8,808 bases of DNA from Clostridiaceae bacterium (GTDB lineage: Bacteria; Bacillota; Clostridia; Oscillospirales; Acutalibacteraceae): the NCBI GenBank assembly GCA_016292705.1, contig JAEDHZ010000056.1, positions 1 through 8,808 on the forward strand. Direction: 5' to 3'. The notes under the pieces are model-generated. The model was not told the DNA's origin, did no database searches, and saw only the letters and a program-made list of their open reading frames with translations. This document shows, in pieces, positions 1-5,726 of the stretch (positions within the stretch are counted from its first letter, which is position 1; the number at the start of each line of letters is the position of its first letter). Position numbers and translations under genes: made by a program.

Positions 1-170
1 AGCTCTTTCTGAAAGCCTTCAACAACCTCTTTTGTGTTATCGGTTGAGCCGTCATCAACAATCAGCCAGACGAAACGCTTGTCGCTCTGCTTTTTGAGTG
101 CTTCAAAAGCTCTGGGCAATGTATGTGCACGATTGAATGTCGGAGTAAAAATTGTCAGCTTTTCTGTCAT
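1..170 (-). CDS. Glycosyltransferase family 2, N-terminal fragment (cut by window edge)
   Basis: The first 56 codons of a GT-A fold, family 2 glycosyltransferase are visible before the window ends; the protein continues beyond position 1. The start is ATG at 170-168, overlapping the TGA of the upstream glycosyltransferase by 4 nt (ATGA). A GAGGAG ribosome site at 187-182 lies about 11 nt upstream. The N-terminus reads MTEKLTIFTPTFNRAHTLPR, the beta-strand plus 'PTFNR' loop that binds the uridine of UDP-sugars in this family. It is followed by VWLIVDDGSTDNTKEVV, whose DDGS element (residues 39-42) lies in the nucleotide-binding half of the GT2 fold. The metal-binding DXD and the catalytic base lie in the missing part, so neither donor nor acceptor can be predicted. 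By context it adds a sugar to the lipid-linked repeat unit on the cytoplasmic face of the membrane. Family assignment is secure; specificity is unknown. Confidence 0.9.
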   Translation of the reverse strand, partial: MTEKLTIFTPTFNRAHTLPRAFEALKKQSDKRFVWLIVDDGSTDNTKEVVEGFQKE

Positions 171-1264
171 TTTTTCAGGCACTCCTCGAGATAAAACTTT
201 TCAAACCAGGCTGCATTTGCCGAAGCATCGAATCCGGAAAGAATAATCTTTTCCGCTTCGTTTTTCCTTTCATGCCTTTTTGAGTTCAGAATTTTTTCTG
301 CCCAAAGCTCACGGTTGCCGAGCGGCAGAAAGCTGCAAAGGCCGGTAATATCAGCTTCGGTTGTGATGACATCGCTGCAAAAGCACAAAAGCGACGCCGC
401 CTGAGCTTCAATCAGAGCCACGGGAAGTCCCTCCATCAGCGACGGCATAATATAGCAGTCCATTGCCTGAAGCAACAGATTGACATCAGACCTTGTTCCG
501 GTGAAAATCACATTGTCCGAAATTCCGCTTTTTCTGACTTTTTCCTTCACTTTTTCTTCAAGCGGTCCCGTTCCAACCCAAAGCAGTTGAGCATCCGGTT
601 CCCTTTTCAAAACTGCCTTGAAGATTTCAAGCGTTTCAAACGGATTTTTAACTTCGTTGATGCTTCCGACAACACCGACGACAAAACTTTTTTCAATCCC
701 TAATTCTTTCCTCACCCGATTTCTTGATTCTTCACAAAAGCTGAATCTGTCCGCATCAATACCGTTTTTTACAACAGTAACCTCGCGGTGAGGGAAAAAG
801 AACTTTCCGCTCTGCCCGGAACAAGCAAGACAAAAATCACAATAGTTTTCCGTTCTTTTATATGCCAGTCTTCTGAGCGATGCTCTGAGACTGCTCTGAA
901 AATTTGCAGAATGGCAGTGCCCCACAGTAACTCTGCCCATCTTTTTTGCAACCTTGAAATAAACCTTTGATATCGTGAAAAAATGGCCGTGAACCACCTT
1001 ATGCTCAGGGTGAGCTTCAAGATGGTTTTTCCACCAGCTTATATAGGGAAAAAAGTTTGAGAACCTGAACTTAGGCGCTTCAAAAATTCTTCCGCCGAGC
1101 TGCGTTATTTCGTCCTCATAAGCGCCCTTTTCGGCTGAATGTTTCACAAAGTCAAACTGCACACGGTCTTTGTTAATTTTTCGATAAAGGTTCATACACA
1201 TTGTTTCGGCTCCGCCGCAGTCAAGCTTTCCGAAAACGCATAAAATTCTGACAGGTTCGCTCAT
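167..1264 (-). CDS. EpsF-like glycosyltransferase, family 4 (GT4)
   Basis: A retaining GT-B glycosyltransferase of 365 residues, normal length for the family. The N-terminal acceptor domain opens with VRILCVFGKLDCGGAET; the GGAET loop (17-21) and the following MNLYRKINKDRVQFDF closely resemble Bacillus subtilis EpsF as I remember it. The C-terminal donor domain has KNGID at 166-170, VGSINEVKNPFE (199-210) and the GT4 EX7E signature at E278-E286 (EGLPVALIE), which binds the nucleotide-sugar donor. The start ATG at 1264 overlaps the stop of the ATP-grasp gene (ATGA), and a strong GGAGGAG at 1274-1268 sits inside the end of that gene, so translation is likely coupled. It should act in the cytoplasm at the membrane, adding one sugar to the undecaprenyl-linked intermediate. 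The sugar cannot be read from the sequence. The C-terminus is rich in Lys/Glu and shows no membrane segment. GT4 family is very secure; EpsF-like subfamily is likely. Confidence 0.93.
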   Translation of the reverse strand: MSEPVRILCVFGKLDCGGAETMCMNLYRKINKDRVQFDFVKHSAEKGAYEDEITQLGGRIFEAPKFRFSNFFPYISWWKNHLEAHPEHKVVHGHFFTISKVYFKVAKKMGRVTVGHCHSANFQSSLRASLRRLAYKRTENYCDFCLACSGQSGKFFFPHREVTVVKNGIDADRFSFCEESRNRVRKELGIEKSFVVGVVGSINEVKNPFETLEIFKAVLKREPDAQLLWVGTGPLEEKVKEKVRKSGISDNVIFTGTRSDVNLLLQAMDCYIMPSLMEGLPVALIEAQAASLLCFCSDVITTEADITGLCSFLPLGNRELWAEKILNSKRHERKNEAEKIILSGFDASANAAWFEKFYLEECLKK

Positions 1265-2394
1265 TTTCTCCTCCGCTTTTTAACTTCATCTAAAACTGAC
1301 TTTGTGTTTTCTCCGAAGGCTCCTTTTCCGTGAAGTATTTGCGGAAACCATATACTTTGACCTCTGATGTTCGCTTCTATGAGAACAACATTCATGTTTT
1401 CATCAATTGTAAAATCCCACGAAATGATACCGATATGAGGAAATCTTCCGTGAAGCCTTTCGGAAGCTTCAATAATTGCACTGATCGCAGGCAATTTGTA
1501 TCCGTCAAAAACCACACCGCTGTCCGGATGTTTCAGAAAAACGGCCTTTTTATCTCCGTAATTCAGCTCAAATGCTTCCCTGAGCAGCGTTCCGTTGTCA
1601 CGCACACCGACAGCAAGCCCGCCGGAATGAATATTATCAACATTTTTTCCGCTTCGCCCCATTCTGAGCACAAGAGGAGCATGGATTATTCTTTCGCCGA
1701 GCATACAGGTGATAACCCGCACGGTATTTGCTGAGGACGGGTTAAAGACCGAATATTCACAAGCAGTCTTCAGTCTTTTTTGCGCAATGAATTCATCACC
1801 GGCGTTTTTAATCACATTCTTTTTTTCCTCCTGAGTGAGCAAGGAAAAGTTTTCAAAAAAACTTATTCCGAAACCGGAGCTTCCGCCCACCGACGGCTTT
1901 AAAACCACATCGTCAGCTTCTGACAAAAGCTCAATTGCCCTTTCCTGCGATACCGGAAAGCGGTCTTTATCATAGAATCTTCCGCCACTCAGAACACAGA
2001 CCGTTTCGGGAACCCTGACACCGCAATCGCGGCAAAGCAACTCAAGAACAGCCTTATCTTCTAACACATGGGCATAAACGAAGTCATTAAGCGCAGGCTC
2101 AATTTCAAGTGAATAAAGCTTTTCGGGGATATAGTCCGCTCTGAACACACCGTTAAAGGACTCATAAAGCTGATTCCATTTTGAAGGTATTTTCTTCCCG
2201 TATACCGAAAGCCAAAAAGAATCAAACTCTTTTTGCTGTTCTTCGCTCCATGCCACCGCTTTATAGAATTTTCTTTTTCGAGCTATAGCAAGGTTTTCGG
2301 CAATCCTGGTTTTAACCAGCCTCATCCTTCCGGGTCGTCGTTCGGCTTTTTCAATAATTCTGCGATAGCTTTTTTTGAGCTGTTCACTGAGCAT
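1261..2394 (-). CDS. ATP-grasp ligase of the sugar-transfer-associated family
   Basis: A 377-residue protein that I recognise as the 'sugar-transfer associated ATP-grasp' family, related to alpha-L-glutamate ligases (RimK-like). Known ATP-grasp enzymes activate a carboxylate as acyl-phosphate and join it to an amine or thiol; the substrates of this subfamily are unassigned. After a basic N-terminal segment (about 1-45) come VVLKPSVGGSSGFGI (163-177; K166 plus a glycine-rich ATP loop), FIAQKRL (202-208, hinge), NTVRVITC (223-230), HSGGLAVGV (256-264), then WDFTIDENMNVVLIEANIRG with E340 and N342 as the likely Mg2+ ligands. All core elements appear intact. Start ATG 2394 is 4 nt after the CapK-like stop; an AAGGGGTGA ribosome site at 2407-2399 overlaps that stop. 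Its place directly after an adenylating enzyme and an opine-type dehydrogenase suggests it forms an amide on the glycan or on a precursor; this is inference. A tract of seven A residues codes for residues 7-8 and does not break the frame. Confidence 0.88.
   Translation of the reverse strand: MLSEQLKKSYRRIIEKAERRPGRMRLVKTRIAENLAIARKRKFYKAVAWSEEQQKEFDSFWLSVYGKKIPSKWNQLYESFNGVFRADYIPEKLYSLEIEPALNDFVYAHVLEDKAVLELLCRDCGVRVPETVCVLSGGRFYDKDRFPVSQERAIELLSEADDVVLKPSVGGSSGFGISFFENFSLLTQEEKKNVIKNAGDEFIAQKRLKTACEYSVFNPSSANTVRVITCMLGERIIHAPLVLRMGRSGKNVDNIHSGGLAVGVRDNGTLLREAFELNYGDKKAVFLKHPDSGVVFDGYKLPAISAIIEASERLHGRFPHIGIISWDFTIDENMNVVLIEANIRGQSIWFPQILHGKGAFGENTKSVLDEVKKRRRK
1268..1274 (-). promoter_or_regulatory. 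Strong ribosome binding site of the EpsF-like gene inside the ATP-grasp 3' end
   Basis: GGAGGAG on the minus strand lies in the Arg/Lys codons ending the ATP-grasp protein, 3-5 nt before ATG 1264. Together with the ATGA overlap it points to efficient reinitiation at this junction. Confidence 0.7.
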
Positions 2395-2398
2395 AGTT

Positions 2399-3766
2399 TC
2401 ACCCCTTTTGTGAGTAGTTGTTTATCACCAGTCGGTATTTTCCACTCGGATCTTTCGGAATTTTTGAAACACGGTGAATTTCAAAAACCATGTCTTCTCC
2501 CAATGAATACCTGAGCTTATCAATGATTATCCTGTCCATTGAATCAGCTTGATATCTTTCATCAGCACAGATATATATTTCAACCTTGTCCGCAGCGTTC
2601 TGAACAAATTGCATTGATTTTATGCTGTTTGAAAAATCTGCGCTGACAAGTGAAAGATATATTGAGGTGAAGCGTCCGTTTGACTTTGATTCAATGAAAT
2701 CTAAGCTGCGCCCTTCAATCCTTTCAACAATCGGGAAAACGCTTTTGCAGTCGCATTTTTCAGCTTCTTCGGCAAAAATCAGCCTGTCACCGATTTTGTA
2801 TCTGATGAGCGGAGTTCCGTGAGTTTCAAAGCAGGTGACTATCATTTCTCCGTTTTCGTCAGTTTCAATGACTCCGCTGTCCAGGCAAAAATGAAGCTTT
2901 CCGCACTCACATTCAACAACAAACGGCGCACCCTCACTTGATGCGTATTGATCAAAAACCTTACAGTTGAATGCCTTTTCAATTTCTGATTTATAATGCG
3001 GGAGAAGTGTTTCCGCTGTCGGAAAAATCGCTTTTGGCTTGAAATCAAGCGTAATGCCGTTATCGTTGATATATCGTGCAAGCACATAGAGCGATGACGG
3101 ATATCCGTCAAGTGACTCAGGTTTAAACTTGTTAAGGTTTTCAACATAATACTTTGCGTTCTCAGGCTGACAATGGTAACCGGAATAGATTCTTTGCTTC
3201 ATTGCAAGATTGTCACGCCAAAAGACTTTTTTCTTCTGCCCCGGCGGAACAATCTTTGAGGAATTGAATGAGGCTTTTTTCATCGACAGATTTTCAAAGC
3301 CGTGCTTTTCTTTGAAAAAATCAAGATATGCCATTCTCCTTTGAAAATCACGCTTCGTATAAATAAAACTCATGGATTTGCCCGTGGTTCCGCTTGTATT
3401 GGAGGTTATACCGTCCTTGCAGGAAACAGTATACATTCTTTCGATATTCTGCCTTACAGTTTCCTTTTCAAGAACCGGCAGCAGCTTCAAATCGTCAACA
3501 GTTTTGATTTTGTCAAGGTCAATGCCTTTATAAAATTCCCGATAAAACGCACTGTTTTCAAACGCAAATTTTATCAGCTCTTGCAAAAGATCAGATTGTT
3601 TTCTTTTTGCTTCCTCTTTTGTTTTATAAACTGCGGTTCTGTATTCCTCAAGTGCTTCACGGTAGTCTGAAGAATAACGCTCACGACGATTCTGAATACC
3701 CATGATTGTTGTGAAAATGTTCTGAAAAAAAACAGGGCTTTTGTTATATATCTTCATCAAATCCAT
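2399..3766 (-). CDS. CapK/PaaK-like adenylate-forming enzyme
   Basis: A 455-residue member of the phenylacetate-CoA ligase / CapK branch of the adenylate-forming (ANL) superfamily, normal length for CapK-like proteins in capsule loci. Such enzymes activate a carboxylic acid as acyl-AMP; CapK function in capsule clusters is not settled. Visible motifs: the phosphate loop TSGTTGKS (124-131), FDQYASSEG (271-279, adenine/Mg motif), IRYKIGD (321-327, containing the ribose-binding Asp) and SGKYRLVI (441-448), where K443 is at the place of the C-terminal catalytic lysine. C286xC288, H292 and C338xC340 could form a structural metal site; that is inference. I chose ATG 3766 because AGGTGG at 3776-3771 lies 4 nt upstream and it is 19 nt past the previous stop. 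An upstream in-frame ATG at 3820 would run into the preceding gene without a comparable site. It lies between the carboxyethyl-amino-acid synthase and the ATP-grasp gene, so its acid substrate may be an amino-acid derivative or a uronic acid. Confidence 0.88.
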   Translation of the reverse strand: MDLMKIYNKSPVFFQNIFTTIMGIQNRRERYSSDYREALEEYRTAVYKTKEEAKRKQSDLLQELIKFAFENSAFYREFYKGIDLDKIKTVDDLKLLPVLEKETVRQNIERMYTVSCKDGITSNTSGTTGKSMSFIYTKRDFQRRMAYLDFFKEKHGFENLSMKKASFNSSKIVPPGQKKKVFWRDNLAMKQRIYSGYHCQPENAKYYVENLNKFKPESLDGYPSSLYVLARYINDNGITLDFKPKAIFPTAETLLPHYKSEIEKAFNCKVFDQYASSEGAPFVVECECGKLHFCLDSGVIETDENGEMIVTCFETHGTPLIRYKIGDRLIFAEEAEKCDCKSVFPIVERIEGRSLDFIESKSNGRFTSIYLSLVSADFSNSIKSMQFVQNAADKVEIYICADERYQADSMDRIIIDKLRYSLGEDMVFEIHRVSKIPKDPSGKYRLVINNYSQKG

Positions 3767-3770
3767 ACTG

Positions 3771-3776
3771 CCACCT
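3771..3776 (-). promoter_or_regulatory. Ribosome binding site of the CapK-like gene
   Basis: AGGTGG on the minus strand lies within the 19-nt gap after the preceding TAA, 4 nt before ATG 3766. It decides for the start MDLMKIYNK and against ATG 3820, which overlaps the upstream gene. This is the longest gap in the operon and holds nothing else visible. Confidence 0.65.
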
Positions 3777-3785
3777 ACAGTCTGA

Positions 3786-4739
3786 TTACCTGTTTTGAAA
3801 CTCGATAATCCTTTTATCAATTATTTTTCCGCAGTCAATATTCTTTGCGTTTTTCAAAACATCGTCTTCCCTGCCCTCAATGAGCAAATCGAGAAACCGA
3901 ACAACCTGTTCTGAAATCTCGTGCGTTACAGTTTTATAAACAATTGTGGGTGTATGGTCAACAACATAATGCAAGACACCGCTTTCATAATAAACGGGAT
4001 CATCAAGCGTTGTTGGAACAGAACTTTCAACAGCTCCGTTTTTATCGCAGCTGATGTCAATAATCATGCTGCCTTTTTTCATCCGCAAGAGATCTTTTTT
4101 TGTAATAATGTGGTCTCTTCGGCGGGTATCCCAGAGCACAGCATTGACAACAACATCATACCGGTTCAACTCCTGTTTGAACAGCTCTTCCTGTTTCCTT
4201 GAGTATACTGTTACATCTGCACCGAGCAAAGTCAGAATCTTCAACACACCGGTTCCGACATTTCCGCAACCGAGCAGGGCAACCTTTGTTTCATACGGCA
4301 TCTTTCCAAAATACCGGAAAGCGTGAAGAACGGCAACCTCACCGGCAATTTCATTGTTACGGTAAAAGATATGGCGTCCTTTTTCAAACATATCCTCCCA
4401 TGCGTATGATGTGAGCGAGCCGGAAACAAGCTTGTCCGTAATGTCACGGTTACGCACGGCATGCGTCCAGCCGAAAACAGTCTGATTTCTGAGGCCTTCA
4501 AGGTATTGCGCATCTCCGACTTTCGGGTCGCATATAATATCCATTTTCAGGACTTCTTCTCTCGATAGCGTTTTGCAGCCATGAGACTCAATTTCAACAT
4601 CAGAAATTCCGAAGTCGTCAAAATATCCTTTTTCAAAAAACAGCATATCCTTGTGCCGTACCTTTTCAATATCCTCAAGGCACAGTGCCCGTCTTTTTTC
4701 GTTTTCCTTGCGGCTTATGACAAAACCCACCGTTTTCAT
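3786..4739 (-). CDS. Probable N5-(carboxyethyl)ornithine synthase (alanine dehydrogenase / opine family)
   Basis: A 317-residue NAD(P)H oxidoreductase of the alanine dehydrogenase / lysine-type saccharopine dehydrogenase family. Its length matches Lactococcus N5-(L-1-carboxyethyl)-L-ornithine synthase (about 313) better than alanine dehydrogenase (about 370). That enzyme reductively condenses pyruvate with the side-chain amine of ornithine (or lysine). Residues aligning with alanine dehydrogenase are present: R16 in NEKRRA (pyruvate carboxylate), K73 in CDPK and H93 in GWTHA (the catalytic Lys and His), the Rossmann loop GCGNVG at 157-162, D228 in IIDIS, and DHTPTIVYKT (261-270), a pattern I associate with carboxyethylornithine and saccharopine dehydrogenases. 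Start ATG 4739 has AGGGAG at 4750-4745, 5 nt upstream, and is 11 nt after the epimerase stop. It sits inside a glycan operon, so the product is probably used to decorate a sugar rather than for nitrogen metabolism. The exact amine (ornithine, lysine, other) and keto acid are not determined. Confidence 0.82.
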   Translation of the reverse strand: MKTVGFVISRKENEKRRALCLEDIEKVRHKDMLFFEKGYFDDFGISDVEIESHGCKTLSREEVLKMDIICDPKVGDAQYLEGLRNQTVFGWTHAVRNRDITDKLVSGSLTSYAWEDMFEKGRHIFYRNNEIAGEVAVLHAFRYFGKMPYETKVALLGCGNVGTGVLKILTLLGADVTVYSRKQEELFKQELNRYDVVVNAVLWDTRRRDHIITKKDLLRMKKGSMIIDISCDKNGAVESSVPTTLDDPVYYESGVLHYVVDHTPTIVYKTVTHEISEQVVRFLDLLIEGREDDVLKNAKNIDCGKIIDKRIIEFQNR

Positions 4740-4744
4740 ACATA

Positions 4745-4750
4745 CTCCCT
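4745..4750 (-). promoter_or_regulatory. Ribosome binding site of the carboxyethylornithine synthase-like gene
   Basis: AGGGAG on the minus strand occupies most of the 11-nt gap after the epimerase stop, 5 nt before ATG 4739. It fixes the start at MKTVGFVIS. A second ATG at 4743 is in another frame and a further upstream in-frame start at 4772 lies inside the epimerase gene. Confidence 0.7.
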
Positions 4751-5725
4751 TCAAAGGTTCTCCTTGTACCATTCAATCGCAAGCTTTATTCCGCTCTCAA
4801 AGCTATATGACGGGTCATAGCCGAGAAGTGCTTTTGCCTTTGAAATATCAGCGTTTGAATGCTTTATATCACCGGCTCTTTCCGGTCCGAAAACCGGTTC
4901 AATGTCCACGCAGAGCGCCTTTGTGAGTCCGTGGTAAATATCAATGAGATACTCCCGTCCGCCGTAGGCGATATTGAACACCTCGCCGGCGGCCTCTTTT
5001 CCTGCAAGGCAAGCTTTGAGGTTCGCTTCAACAACATTTTCTATATATGTGAAGTCCCGGCTCTGTTTTCCGTCTCCGTTGATTGTCGGGCGTTCGCCGG
5101 AGAGAAGCTGCCTGATAAATCTGGGAATAACTGCGGCGTAAGCTCCGTTCGGATCCTGCCTTTTCCCGAAAACATTGAAATACCGCAGTCCCACGGTTTC
5201 AAGGCCGTAATGCATTGTATACTGTTTTCCGTAAAGCTCGCAGACATACTTTGTCAGCGCATAGGGCGAAAGGAGATTGCCCTCCCTGCCTTCTGTTTTC
5301 GGAAGCGCAGGTTCATCCCCATAGACAGATGAGCTTGACGCATAAACAAAGCGTTTTACTCCGTTGTGCCTTGCGGCCTCCATCATATTAAGTGTTCCTT
5401 TTATGTTTACCTGTTCATAGAATAGCGGCATTTCAATGCTGCGCGGAACGCTCCCCCATGCCGCCTGGTTGAGAACATAGTCCACACCCTCGCAAGCTTT
5501 CATGCAGGTTTCAAAGTCAGTGATATCGCCTTTGATAAAGGTATAGTACGGGTTATCCGCAAAGAGGTCAACATTTTCCTGCTTTCCTGTTGAAAGGTTA
5601 TCAAGACTGCGAACACGGCAACCGAGTTTCAGAATTGCCTCGCATAGATTTGAGCCGATAAAACCTGCGCCGCCGGTTACAAGAAAAACCGTGTTTTTCG
5701 GAAATTTAAGTTCAGAATACCCCAT
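4751..5725 (-). CDS. tviC: UDP-N-acetylglucosamine (uronic acid) 4-epimerase, TviC/WbpP type
   Basis: A 324-residue extended short-chain dehydrogenase/reductase that inverts C4 of a UDP-HexNAc or UDP-HexNAc uronic acid using bound NAD. The protein matches what I recall of Salmonella TviC and Pseudomonas WbpP along its length: TGGAGFIG (17-24, NAD loop), LDNLSTG (41-47), AAWGSVPRS (88-96, TviC has AALGSVPRS), YASSSSVYGD (128-137), the catalytic SPYALTK (Y155, K159), RYFNVFGKRQDPNGAYAAVI (181-200) and GDIKHSNADISKA (285-297). At the site of E. coli GalE Tyr299 it has Ser290, a small gate residue that in this family permits N-acetylated substrates. ATG 5725 is the start: GGAG at 5737-5734 is 8 nt upstream and it lies 1 nt after the dehydrogenase stop. 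With that gene it should produce UDP-GalNAcA; whether epimerisation precedes or follows oxidation is not decidable. The WbpP name would be equally valid. Confidence 0.93.
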   Translation of the reverse strand: MGYSELKFPKNTVFLVTGGAGFIGSNLCEAILKLGCRVRSLDNLSTGKQENVDLFADNPYYTFIKGDITDFETCMKACEGVDYVLNQAAWGSVPRSIEMPLFYEQVNIKGTLNMMEAARHNGVKRFVYASSSSVYGDEPALPKTEGREGNLLSPYALTKYVCELYGKQYTMHYGLETVGLRYFNVFGKRQDPNGAYAAVIPRFIRQLLSGERPTINGDGKQSRDFTYIENVVEANLKACLAGKEAAGEVFNIAYGGREYLIDIYHGLTKALCVDIEPVFGPERAGDIKHSNADISKAKALLGYDPSYSFESGIKLAIEWYKENL

Positions 5726-5726
5726 A

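Noticed and set aside
34..246. A 70-codon plus-strand frame near the left edge
   Set aside because: It is antisense to the GT2 start and the EpsF-like C-terminus, both well supported on the minus strand.
2370..2376. A seven-base T run (A7 on the coding strand) at the start of the ATP-grasp gene, a possible slippery site
   Set aside because: The run is not in the phase needed for a -1 slip, there is no evident downstream structure, and the protein is complete in the normal frame.
3725..3732. A run of eight A (T8 on the coding strand) early in the CapK-like gene, a possible phase-variation tract
   Set aside because: It encodes Phe-Phe in frame and is short. Several similar A/T runs occur through the window, as expected from base composition. 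Without strain comparison there is no sign of slippage.
2399..3766. Calling the CapK-like gene phenylacetate-CoA ligase for aromatic degradation
   Set aside because: No phenylacetate pathway genes are present, and CapK-like relatives are common in polysaccharide clusters.
3786..4739. Calling the AlaDH-family gene a true alanine dehydrogenase
   Set aside because: The protein is about 50 residues too short, and the C-terminal DHTPTIVYKT pattern and the glycan context fit carboxyethylornithine synthase better.
4859..5332. A 157-codon open frame on the plus strand
   Set aside because: It is fully antisense to the TviC-like epimerase, whose motifs are continuous through this stretch; the plus-strand product looks like no known family.
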